Origin: Mycolicibacterium wolinskyi
GTDB lineage: Bacteria; Actinomycetota; Actinomycetes; Mycobacteriales; Mycobacteriaceae
NCBI RefSeq assembly: GCF_002101965.1
Contig: NZ_LQQA01000004.1
Location: 1 to 64,000 of the forward strand
Direction of reading: 5' to 3'
Length of the DNA: 64,000 bases
In this document: positions 54,926 to 63,807 of the stretch, in pieces
Layout: the number at the start of each line of letters is the position of its first letter
How positions within the stretch are numbered: the first letter of the stretch is position 1
Translations under genes and position numbers: made by a program
Notes under the pieces: model-generated
Database searches by the model: none
The model's input: the letters and a program-made list of their open reading frames with translations, nothing else
Told to the model about the DNA's origin: nothing

Positions 54926-55606
54926 CTACTGCCTGCGCTGACGCTTGCGGACCCGCACGGCGCCGGGTGCTGGTTCCTGACCAAATGCCGGGTCCCCGAC
55001 GGCACGGCGCTGCGCGGATTCCTGGCCGACCGAGGCATCCATCCGGTTGGTGCGCAGCCGCGGTGGACGCTCGACCGGAGGCCCGGCGACGAACGAGCGG
55101 CCGGTGTCGGTGGGCGCCGTGACGACGATATCGAGTGACGGCTTCAACTCGCCGCCCAGCGCAGTCCACACGTCGGCGAAAGAACGGTCTTCCGGTGGCG
55201 GTAGAGCCACCGTCACCGGAACCGGAAGGCCGAGTGCGGCAATCGAACCGGTGAGGACGTCGGCCGGCAGCGCCTCATAGCGCAGAAAGCAGCTCAGCAG
55301 GGCGGCCAGCAGTTGGTGTTCGTCCTCGGGGCGCTGTGTCCAGGCCGCCACGAGATAGGACAGTTTGAAGTATCGCGGTGGCAGATGGCGTGCGGTGACC
55401 CGGTTTCCGTCGTACTCGTTGAGCAGGCCACGCTCCCGGCGCCGCAGGTCCTCGCGGATGTCGTAGAGATACACCCCGATCGTGGGGGCGTTGCGGCGGC
55501 TCGCCCAATCCTTGGTCGGCGCATCGAATTCCACGTCGACCTCGGTCGGGTCGACGGCTTCGCGCTCGATGAGGGTGCGCAGCGCGTGATCGACTTCAGG
55601 TATCAC
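54926..55606 (-). CDS. eCIS tail-terminator/cap protein, DUF4255 (Afp16-like)
   Basis: A 226-residue protein of the DUF4255 family. VDHALRTLIEREAVDP, APTIGVYLYDIREDLRRRE and YFKLSYLVAAWTQRPEDEHQL are typical. In Afp the corresponding protein caps the tube and sheath at the end away from the baseplate. The C-terminal 60 residues are basic and Pro-rich. First gene of the cap-ATPase-anchor operon. Confidence 0.9.
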   Translation of the reverse strand: MIPEVDHALRTLIEREAVDPTEVDVEFDAPTKDWASRRNAPTIGVYLYDIREDLRRRERGLLNEYDGNRVTARHLPPRYFKLSYLVAAWTQRPEDEHQLLAALLSCFLRYEALPADVLTGSIAALGLPVPVTVALPPPEDRSFADVWTALGGELKPSLDIVVTAPTDTGRSFVAGPPVERPPRLRTNRMDASVGQESAQRRAVGDPAFGQEPAPGAVRVRKRQRRQ

Positions 55607-55672
55607 TTGCCTATCGTTCCGTGGAGTCGGTTGTCGGCCTACGAGCGTGTGTTCCGTTGGGAAGGCACTGGT

Positions 55673-55692
55673 TCCTGCCTCATGGGGCAGGA
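55673..55692 (-). terminator. Hairpin after the response-regulator gene
   Basis: TCCTGCC (55673-55679) pairs with GGCAGGA (55686-55692), loop TCATGG. It lies 29 bases past the response-regulator stop and 67 bases before the DUF4255 start on the same strand, so it could separate the two or act as an operator. Confidence 0.4.
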
Positions 55693-55720
55693 CTCAGCGC
55701 ACCACCATGCATCGCCCGGA

Positions 55721-56347
55721 TCAGATGAGACCTTCACGTACCGCGTACGCGACGGCGTGGGAGCGGTTGCGCAGCTGCAGTCGGGTGGTGACATCGTGCA
55801 GGACGTTTTTCACCGTGCGCTGGCTGTAGCACAGCTGGCGGGCGATCTCGTTCGTGTCGTGACCGTCGGCGATCAACCGCAACACTTGGATCTCCCGATC
55901 CGAAAGCCCGGTGAACGTCAAACCGCGTGGCGAAAGCACCTGACGCTGAAGCCGTCCCACCTGACCGAGCAGATTGCCCAGGAGATCGGGCGGGATGACA
56001 CCCTCACCCGATGCGACCTTCTGGACGGTGCGCACCAGCAGATCCGGCGTCGCCTCACCCCGGCGAAGCAGCCCGCTCACCCCGACCTCCGCGGCGCTGA
56101 CGACGGTACTGTCGTCGATCGTGCTCATCACGAGGACGGTGTGGGCCACCCCGGCTTTCTTGAGCGAGCGCAGAATTCGGATGGTCTCGTCGTCGAGGGC
56201 GTCGGCGACGGCGATGCCGACGTCGACACCGGCGAGATCACCGGCTTCGACGACATCGACTTCAGGACGCATCCGTAGCTGGCTGATCACCCCCGCCTGC
56301 AGGATGGGATCGTCGGCGTAGACATATGTGGACACTCGGCGCTGCAT
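55721..56347 (-). CDS. Atypical NarL/LuxR-family response regulator
   Basis: A 208-residue regulator with an intact LuxR-type helix-turn-helix (LTFTGLSDREIQVLRLIADG, DTNEIARQLCYSQRTVKNVL; about 140-205). The receiver domain is degenerate: the acceptor strand reads VDVGIAVADAL instead of the usual DLRMP-type acceptor, and the conserved Lys before the last helix is Arg (GLLRRGEATP). Phosphorylation by a standard kinase is therefore doubtful. Four phased TCAAC sites lie directly upstream. Likely controls the eCIS operons. Confidence 0.85.
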   Translation of the reverse strand: MQRRVSTYVYADDPILQAGVISQLRMRPEVDVVEAGDLAGVDVGIAVADALDDETIRILRSLKKAGVAHTVLVMSTIDDSTVVSAAEVGVSGLLRRGEATPDLLVRTVQKVASGEGVIPPDLLGNLLGQVGRLQRQVLSPRGLTFTGLSDREIQVLRLIADGHDTNEIARQLCYSQRTVKNVLHDVTTRLQLRNRSHAVAYAVREGLI

Positions 56348-56380
56348 GGCAGTTCCCCTTCGGGCGGGCGGTCAGTTGCC

Positions 56381-56449
56381 GATGAGTATCCGGAAGGGCA
56401 TCAACGCTGACTCAACAAGATTCAGGCGATTTCTCAACAAACGCTCAAC
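56381..56449 (-). promoter_or_regulatory. Phased TCAAC repeats and -10 of the response-regulator promoter (SARP-type)
   Basis: TCAAC occurs on the plus strand at 56401, 56412, 56434 and 56445, that is with spacing 11, 22 and 11 bases (GTTGA on the strand of the gene). Ten bases past the last GTTGA the minus strand reads GATACT (56385-56390), a fair -10. SARP regulators bind short direct repeats in 11-bp phase just upstream of a -10. The array ends 54 bases before the start codon. Confidence 0.65.
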
Positions 56450-56463
56450 GAGATCTCGGCCAT

Positions 56464-56476
56464 ACGTCATCGACGT
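56464..56476. promoter_or_regulatory. Inverted repeat ACGTC-ATC-GACGT
   Basis: Five-base arms around ATC, 117 bases upstream of the response regulator and 15 bases beyond the TCAAC array. It may be a second regulator site; evidence is only the symmetry. Confidence 0.3.
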
Positions 56477-56590
56477 CAGGCATCGACGCAGGAACATGCC
56501 CGGTTCCGGCGGGGCCGAGGGCGCAGCCCATGTCACGGCAGGCGTTGTCCGCGTTGGTTGTTCGGCGTCGGGCAGAACAGATGATCCCAC

Positions 56591-57211
56591 TCAGTAGACC
56601 GTGTCGATGGTGCTCGACAGGCCGTTGTCGCAATTCACGGTGACGCGGAACGTCGAGCCTGTCGCGGGTCCGTCGGGCGCGATCCGCGTCTCCGCCGAAC
56701 CGGCCACGGTGAAGGGGTAATCCCGCCGGTAGCCGATCGCCGTGGCGGTACCCGACACGGCAACGGACGTGAACATGCAACCCACCGGCTTGTCGCTGTT
56801 GGCAATCGCCACGGTGGCCGTGCCCGGTTGGTCAAACCTGAACACCAGCTGGGGCGGTGGAGGAGGTGGTGGCGCCGGCGGCGGTGCCGGAGCGGGAGCG
56901 GGCTGCGGTGCCGGGCGGGGTACCGCACGGCGCGGCGCGGGCGCTGGGGCGGGCGCCGGTGCGGGTGCCGCGGCCGGGGGCGGCGGTGCCGGGGGCGGCG
57001 GTTCCCACCACTCGCTCGTCGCAATGAGTGAGAAGCTCGACGACCCGGCGCTCGCGCCGGTCGTGACGCCGGGCGCTCCCGGATCGGTTACGACGCTTCC
57101 GACCGCGGCGATCAACGCCGCGAAGCCGGCCGCCATGCCGACGCGCCGGCACCACGGCGGGAGCAGCAGTGTCTTCCCCGGCGCGAGCTCGTCGTCGATT
57201 TCGGCGTCCAT
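56591..57211 (-). CDS. Membrane-anchored Pro-rich secreted protein with Ig-like C-terminal domain
   Basis: A 206-residue protein: acidic cytoplasmic head, one membrane helix (about 24-45), a 60-residue chain of Pro-Ala repeats, and a C-terminal beta-sandwich-like domain of about 85 residues with two cysteines (VGCMFTSVAVSG, VTVNCDNGLSS). The Pro-rich spacer would carry the domain through the cell wall. ATG at 57211 follows GAAGGAG. No family was recognised. It lies between the kinase and the response regulator, all minus strand. Confidence 0.68.
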   Translation of the reverse strand: MDAEIDDELAPGKTLLLPPWCRRVGMAAGFAALIAAVGSVVTDPGAPGVTTGASAGSSSFSLIATSEWWEPPPPAPPPPAAAPAPAPAPAPAPRRAVPRPAPQPAPAPAPPPAPPPPPPPQLVFRFDQPGTATVAIANSDKPVGCMFTSVAVSGTATAIGYRRDYPFTVAGSAETRIAPDGPATGSTFRVTVNCDNGLSSTIDTVY

Positions 57212-57392
57212 GGCTACTCCTTCGGTGCGTACGCGGTGGTGTGGGCGGCCGGCACGAGAACGTGACGCGGACGCGCTGCACCGCACTGGGACGACATGTC
57301 GAAAGTGTGCGCGCCGGGAACCACGCCGACGCGAGTAGCGCAATACTCGAATTTCGATCCGCTGCTCGCGCCGGGCGCATGTTCCTGGGAGT

Positions 57393-59156
57393 TCACGGCT
57401 TGATCGCGGTCTTCTGGACGATCACGCCGGTCGCGGCCTTCAACGCATCGGCATCGGCCTCCGGCCCCTCGGCATTGAGCTGCAGTACGTAGAAGCCGCT
57501 CGCGTTCTCGATGACTACCGTGTTCTGGGCGATCATTCGGGTCACGCCGTTCTTGGTGTACGAGCCGCCGAGCCTGGACGCGGGGTAGCCACTGAGGGTA
57601 CTCACTTGACCGTCTCCGCCCTTGTAGCCTGGCAGGTTCCTGACCTCGCCGGGCGCGACCGACAGCAGCTTGTACGGGTCGGCATCGCCCGTCAACTTCA
57701 CGAGGGTCGCGATGATCTTGGGCGGATCGTTGGGATCGGTCGGTGCTTTGGCGACGATCCCGCCGTACAGGCCCTCGGCACCTTCGGGAATCGGTGTCCA
57801 GCCCTCGGGAATCGGCAGGTCGATCGTCGGCGCTCCCGGTGTGCCGCGGGAGACCGTCGTTTCCTGGAGGTTGCTCTTCGCGATGTAGTCGGCGATCGTC
57901 TCGTTGCCCGAATCCTGGACGGGTGTCGCGGGAGTCGATGTGGGTGCCGCCGGCGTCGACGTGTTCGGCGACTTGGAGCTTTGAACCACGGTGAACACGA
58001 TCAGGCCACCGATGAGGATCACACCGATGATCGCGACACTGGCGAACCAGGTGCTGGTTTGCCAGCGTCTTCGGAGCCCCGCAATGGCGGCCGAGATTCC
58101 GGTGGCCTTGCCTCGAGGCGACGGTTGCGGTGCCGATTCTCCTTCTGCCGGCGCGGGGCCCGATGAAAGAAACTGGGGTGCTTGGCGATTCGGATCGGTG
58201 GGGGAGCGCCTGTGGGTGGCCGCCGCCGGATCGAGGTGGGCGCCCCGCCGCTTCGGCCGATCGTGTTCGGTCGGGGGAACGCTGAGCGGTCCAGACTCGG
58301 TGGGCGGCAACGGAGGCTGCGGCAGGGGGCGAGTCATCGGGGTCGTGATGGCGCCCTGGGCGGCGCGCGCCAAGTCCACCGTTGTCGGGTACCGCTTCTC
58401 GGGGTCTTTGGCCATCCCGGTGGCGATCACCGCATCGAATTCGGCCGGCACACCCGGGTTTGTGCTCGACGGCCGCGGCGGCGGCGCGGTGAGGTGGCCG
58501 GCCACTTGGCTTTCCACGCTGTCACCGGGAAAAGGCCGACGGCCGGTCAGGCTCTCATACAACACGCAGGCCAACGCATAGATGTCCGCGCGGGCATCAA
58601 CGTCTGACACCCCCAGCCGTTCCGGTGCCATGTATTGCCACGTGCCGATCACTGCACCGGTGGTCGTCAACCCCGTCTCACCTGCGGCGCGCGCAATCCC
58701 GAAGTCGATCAGGTAGGCGAAGTCGTCCTCGTCGAGCAGGATGTTGGACGGCTTGACATCTCGATGCACCAACCCGATGCGGTGCGCGGCGTTGAGTGCC
58801 TTGGCGACCTCCCCGATGATCCGCACCGCACGTGCGGGCTCCAACGGGCCGTCCGCGGCGATCACGCTCTGCAGGTCGCGCCCCTCGATCAGCCGCATAT
58901 CCACATAGAGGCGTCCCTCGATCTCGCCGAATGTGTGAATGGGGATCACATGAGGGTTGTTGAGTCCGGCGGCCGCGAAAGCCTCCCGGCGGAAACGCTG
59001 CTCGAACGCGGGATCGGAGGCGAGGTGCGCCGAGAGAACCTTCACCGCGACCATGCGGTTGGTCACGGTGTCGAAAGCTCGCCACACCTTGCCCATTCCG
59101 CCGCCGCCGAGCGACTCGAGCAACCGGTAGCGGCCGAACGGGGTACCTTCCTCCAT
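57393..59156 (-). CDS. Transmembrane Ser/Thr protein kinase with extracellular LpqN-like domain
   Basis: A 587-residue PknB-type kinase. Residues 8-265 hold the kinase: Gly loop LGGGGMGKVW, VAVKVL lysine, HRDVKPSN, DFG (IDFGIARA) and activation loop with TTTGAVIGTWQYMAPE. A Pro-rich juxtamembrane region, one helix (about 368-391) and an external domain from about 422 follow; this last resembles the LpqN/LpqT lipoprotein family (LPIPEGWTPIPE, SGYPASRLGGSYTKNG). PASTA repeats are absent. ATG at 59156 follows GGGAGG. Confidence 0.88.
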   Translation of the reverse strand: MEEGTPFGRYRLLESLGGGGMGKVWRAFDTVTNRMVAVKVLSAHLASDPAFEQRFRREAFAAAGLNNPHVIPIHTFGEIEGRLYVDMRLIEGRDLQSVIAADGPLEPARAVRIIGEVAKALNAAHRIGLVHRDVKPSNILLDEDDFAYLIDFGIARAAGETGLTTTGAVIGTWQYMAPERLGVSDVDARADIYALACVLYESLTGRRPFPGDSVESQVAGHLTAPPPRPSSTNPGVPAEFDAVIATGMAKDPEKRYPTTVDLARAAQGAITTPMTRPLPQPPLPPTESGPLSVPPTEHDRPKRRGAHLDPAAATHRRSPTDPNRQAPQFLSSGPAPAEGESAPQPSPRGKATGISAAIAGLRRRWQTSTWFASVAIIGVILIGGLIVFTVVQSSKSPNTSTPAAPTSTPATPVQDSGNETIADYIAKSNLQETTVSRGTPGAPTIDLPIPEGWTPIPEGAEGLYGGIVAKAPTDPNDPPKIIATLVKLTGDADPYKLLSVAPGEVRNLPGYKGGDGQVSTLSGYPASRLGGSYTKNGVTRMIAQNTVVIENASGFYVLQLNAEGPEADADALKAATGVIVQKTAIKP

Positions 59157-59199
59157 CAGCCACCTCCCCATCGACAGAGCACCGGACGAGGCGGGGCCG

Positions 59200-59220
59200 G
59201 TAGGGCTCGGTACGCCCTAC
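59200..59220 (-). terminator. Hairpin after small lipoprotein copy 2
   Basis: GTAGGGC (59200-59206) with its complement at 59214-59220 and a 7-base loop, 33 bases beyond the lipoprotein stop and 44 bases before the kinase start. It would end the hydrolase-lipoprotein transcript before the kinase gene. Confidence 0.45.
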
Positions 59221-59252
59221 TGCGGCTCATCGTGGGCCTGCCACGGCCGAGG

Positions 59253-59750
59253 TCAGAATTCAATGCTGGTCACCCGCCAGCCGTCGTCCGATTTGGTGGC
59301 GGTAACCCATGCGGTATGGCGGATCTCGTCGATCAGCCTGTCGTCCTCGGTCAGCGCGGACTGCACGACCACGACGACGCGATGCATCTGGTCGGTCGAG
59401 TTCGGCGGTGTTTCGTCGACGACGAAGTAAGCCTGCGCAGCGACGGTGGAGTTGTCGAGGCGCCACTGATCCCATTGTGATCCGGGACGGGGCTCGGTTG
59501 CGGTATCGGCCTGTTCCACCAGATCGTCCGAAAGATAGATTGCCGCCCGCTGATACGCGGCGTCGGGGGAGGCATCGCGAGTGGGATGCCACGTGAACAT
59601 CGTCTGCACGGCATTCGCGATGACCTGATCGGGGTCGCTGAGGTCCACGTTGGCCGAGCTCGCGACCGGCAACGGGTCCAGTGCGCACCCACTCGCCGGT
59701 ACGAGGGCGAGGATCGCGGCGAAAACGCCTGCGAGGATTCGGCGTTTCAT
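59253..59750 (-). CDS. Small envelope lipoprotein, NTF2-like (copy 2)
   Basis: A 165-residue lipoprotein, lipobox PASGC (Cys22), paralogue of 49424-49921 and identical to it over stretches such as RLIDEIRHTAWVTA and GWRVTSIEF. Its ATG overlaps the stop of hydrolase copy 2 by four bases, the same coupling as in copy 1. Likely an extracytoplasmic partner of that hydrolase. Confidence 0.82.
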   Translation of the reverse strand: MKRRILAGVFAAILALVPASGCALDPLPVASSANVDLSDPDQVIANAVQTMFTWHPTRDASPDAAYQRAAIYLSDDLVEQADTATEPRPGSQWDQWRLDNSTVAAQAYFVVDETPPNSTDQMHRVVVVVQSALTEDDRLIDEIRHTAWVTATKSDDGWRVTSIEF

Positions 59751-61273
59751 GTCGCCCGCCGAGCGCGCGACCCCGGGTAGAAGTCGGCTGTCACGACTCC
59801 GCGATCCGGATCGGCGTGAATCATCTGGCCGTTGCCGATCGCGATTCCGACATGGGACGGCCGCACCCGGGCGTCGCCGAGAATACCGCCCAGCCGCGTT
59901 TTCCCGATGCCCCAGCCACTGAACACCAGATCGCCGGGCTGGACCTGGTCCAACGGCACCTCCTTGCCGAAACTCCATTGCTCGTCTGTCGTACGCGGCA
60001 GCAACACCTTTCCGTCGGTGCCTCGATTGACCGCGAAGAACGTCAGGCCCGCACTGTCGAACCCGTCATGGGTCGGACCGTCGAAACTGCCGCCGCCCCA
60101 GACCCACTTCTTTCCCTTGAACTTGGTGGCGGCCTCGACGATCGCTCGGTTGCCCGGTGTCGGTCCGGCCGGAACTTGGATCTGAGGCGCGCCGCCGAAC
60201 GACGGTGAGGCCTCGAATGCCCTGGCGCGCTGCATGATCGTGTACACGTAGGGCTGCGTCTGGATGGTGTAGTCGCCGCCGGACGGCATGCCACGGTTTC
60301 TCTGGACTGCCCCGAAACCCGCGTTGTATGCGGCCAGCGCGAGCGCGACCGGGTCGCCGGTGATCGAACCGCTCTTTATCCCGTCCGCGCAGAGTTTGTA
60401 GTTCTCGCACATCAGCGCACCCTGGGCCATCACCGCATCCGCGATGCTGTTGACGTCCGGCGGCGGGCCGCTGTTGTCGGCATCTTTGCCCCACACCGCC
60501 CACGTGGCGGGCATGAACTGGGCCGGTCCCTTGGCGCCGGTCGGCGATACGGGGGCGTTCGCCCCGTGCCGGAAACCGTTCTCCGCCTCCAATTGTGCGG
60601 CCAGCAGCGGCGCCGTGATCCCCGGGCACAACGCGCCCGCCCTGAGAAGCCACGGGACGAACTCCGGTGGAACCACGCCCGGCTTGCGTACTCCGGTCTT
60701 GCAATCCGCCGCGGCAGAGACCTGCTGGCCCGCCGTCGCATCCGCGGGCAGGCTCGGCCCGTCCAACACGAACGACGGGTCGACCGCCTGGCCCTGGGTC
60801 AGGCGGCCGCCCTCCCAGTACTCGAAATGCAGGTGCGGGCCGGAGGATTGGCCGTTGTTGCCGACCTCGCCGATATGTTGGCCTTCCTTGACGGCCGCGC
60901 CTGGCTGTACCAACACACCGTCGGCGTACATGTGGCCGTAGACGGTCGACACCTTGCCGGTGCGGGTTTGCGAATCGACGACGATCCACTCGCCGAACCC
61001 GCTCGCCGGCCCGGCCGCCGCGACGGTGCCGTCCATGGCGGCGAAGATGTCGGTACCTTCGCTTGCCGCCAGGTCCACACCCTGGTGCATCGAACTTCCG
61101 CGTGGCCCGAACGGTGAGGTCAGGGTGAAGGTTCCGTCGGCGAGCGGCTTGCCGTTGGATGCGCAGACTCCGGCGGCCCATGCCGAGTTCGGCGGGGTGA
61201 CGAACACCGAGACCAGACACACGCAAAGCGCGACCGGCATGATCCGCGTGCGCATCGTGAGCCGGACTGTCAT
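59747..61273 (-). CDS. Three-domain peptidoglycan hydrolase (M23, lytic transglycosylase, NlpC/P60-like), copy 2
   Basis: A 508-residue paralogue of 47940-49427 with the same order: signal peptide, M23 (His63/Asp67, PHLHFEYW), lytic transglycosylase (LEAENGFRH) and NlpC/P60-like domain. The nucleophile position is again Ser (DGFDSAG, about residue 407) while RPSHVGIAIG is kept. A 12-residue insertion (ILGDARVRP region) precedes the His. ATG at 61273 follows GAAAGATTCACC, like copy 1. Both copies are otherwise intact. Confidence 0.9.
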   Translation of the reverse strand: MTVRLTMRTRIMPVALCVCLVSVFVTPPNSAWAAGVCASNGKPLADGTFTLTSPFGPRGSSMHQGVDLAASEGTDIFAAMDGTVAAAGPASGFGEWIVVDSQTRTGKVSTVYGHMYADGVLVQPGAAVKEGQHIGEVGNNGQSSGPHLHFEYWEGGRLTQGQAVDPSFVLDGPSLPADATAGQQVSAAADCKTGVRKPGVVPPEFVPWLLRAGALCPGITAPLLAAQLEAENGFRHGANAPVSPTGAKGPAQFMPATWAVWGKDADNSGPPPDVNSIADAVMAQGALMCENYKLCADGIKSGSITGDPVALALAAYNAGFGAVQRNRGMPSGGDYTIQTQPYVYTIMQRARAFEASPSFGGAPQIQVPAGPTPGNRAIVEAATKFKGKKWVWGGGSFDGPTHDGFDSAGLTFFAVNRGTDGKVLLPRTTDEQWSFGKEVPLDQVQPGDLVFSGWGIGKTRLGGILGDARVRPSHVGIAIGNGQMIHADPDRGVVTADFYPGSRARRAT

Positions 61274-61380
61274 GGTGAATCTTTCGTCGCCGTCAACGAA
61301 TTCGACAACACGCCAGTGCGGCGTGCATGAAGTGAGTGTCGCGTCGAGTCGACGGCGTGTCACCCACCCGGCGGGGGTTC

Positions 61381-61407
61381 TGCCCGTTAGGTCAGCCAGA
61401 AGTGCCC
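61381..61407 (-). promoter_or_regulatory. Conserved 27-bp element upstream of hydrolase copy 2
   Basis: Reverse complement of the element at 47817-47843 with 22 of 27 bases identical (core TGGyTGACC...CGGGCA on the gene strand). It lies 108 bases before hydrolase copy 2, within the divergent region shared with the lipoprotein at 61500. Confidence 0.55.
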
Positions 61408-61499
61408 GTGTGGCCGTCGCCCAGCACCGATACAAGCTGAACAATGAGGGACACCGTGCGCGACGAGGGTGTCCGATGCGAGGAGCGCGAGGAGGCGGT

Positions 61500-62303
61500 A
61501 TGAGGCAGCGACGCGTCCTGCTGGCCGTTGCCGCGCTGTTTGCGGCGATCTCGCTCGTCGTCGTCGGTTGCGGTGGGTCCCAACCGGATTCGGGCTCGGA
61601 GCACACGGGCACCGACAACGATGAGCTCGTCCTGTCCGAGGCGGAGAACGTCATCCTCAAGGCGATCAAGACCATGTTCACCTGGTCGCCGGCCCGCGAC
61701 GATTCGCCGCTGGACGGCTACAACCGTGCGCTGCCGCTTCTCGGCGGTGAACTCCTGGACATCGACATCGAACTGGGCAACAGCGTGCGGGTGCAGGAGT
61801 GGAAGGACGCGAAACTGGAGGTCATGGCCGACGCACTGCTCGTGCCGAGCGAACACCCGAAGGACACCCCGGACACCGTCGAGCGTGCCGTGATGCTGAC
61901 CCTCACAGCGACGGCGCCCGACGGCAAGCTGATCTCGTCCATCACCATGCGAGTCGAGCGGGTCGTGGCCAAGAAAAGTCCCGAGGGTTGGCGCGTCGAG
62001 GATGTCAGCTTCTTCCCGGAGAAGGAGATTCGCACCCAGGCGCAGATCTGCCCGCCGGGGCAGTCGAACCAGCCACCGCCCGATGGGCCTTGTGTACCGA
62101 ATCCGCCGCCCCCCGCGAAGCACTGCCCTGACGGCGCCACAGTCGCCCAGGATGTGGTCTGCCCGCCTCCACAGGGCGGCCCGGAAACCAAGCAGTGCCC
62201 CGACGGCACGTCGGTCCCGGCGAGCGGGCCATGCCCGCAACGACGACGACCGAAGCGTGCCCCGAGGGTGCACCGGGGTCATGGCTCGAGGTTAGGAGTA
62301 TGA
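61500..62303 (+). CDS. Cys-rich lipoprotein, short copy, possibly frameshifted
   Basis: A 267-residue paralogue of the 46194-47720 protein: lipobox VVVGC (Cys24), the same NTF2-like domain (IKTMFTWSPARDDSPLDGYN, KKSPEGWRVEDVSFFP) and Pro linker (CPPGQSNQPPPDGPCVPNPP), then only two CPDG units. The last 25 residues (QRRRPKRAPR...) are basic and unlike the paralogue. One base shift after 62234 would read on as TTTTEACPEGAPGS and stop at 62321, so a 1-base deletion or recent truncation is likely. Divergent from hydrolase copy 2. Confidence 0.75.
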   Translation: MRQRRVLLAVAALFAAISLVVVGCGGSQPDSGSEHTGTDNDELVLSEAENVILKAIKTMFTWSPARDDSPLDGYNRALPLLGGELLDIDIELGNSVRVQEWKDAKLEVMADALLVPSEHPKDTPDTVERAVMLTLTATAPDGKLISSITMRVERVVAKKSPEGWRVEDVSFFPEKEIRTQAQICPPGQSNQPPPDGPCVPNPPPPAKHCPDGATVAQDVVCPPPQGGPETKQCPDGTSVPASGPCPQRRRPKRAPRVHRGHGSRLGV

Positions 62304-62341
62304 CGGAAGTAGCGGACCAGTAAGACAATTCGTCAACGCAA

Positions 62342-62372
62342 ACGGCGGACCGGATGGTATCCGGTCCGCCGT
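62342..62372. terminator. sigA terminator, perfect 14-bp hairpin
   Basis: ACGGCGGACCGGAT (62342-62355), loop GGT, and its exact complement (62359-62372). It lies 17 bases past the sigA stop; TTTGCG follows on the sigA strand. It can also stop transcription of the lipoprotein gene coming from the left. Confidence 0.8.
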
Positions 62373-62388
62373 CTGAACGAATGGTGAT

Positions 62389-63807
<1,419 letters not shown>

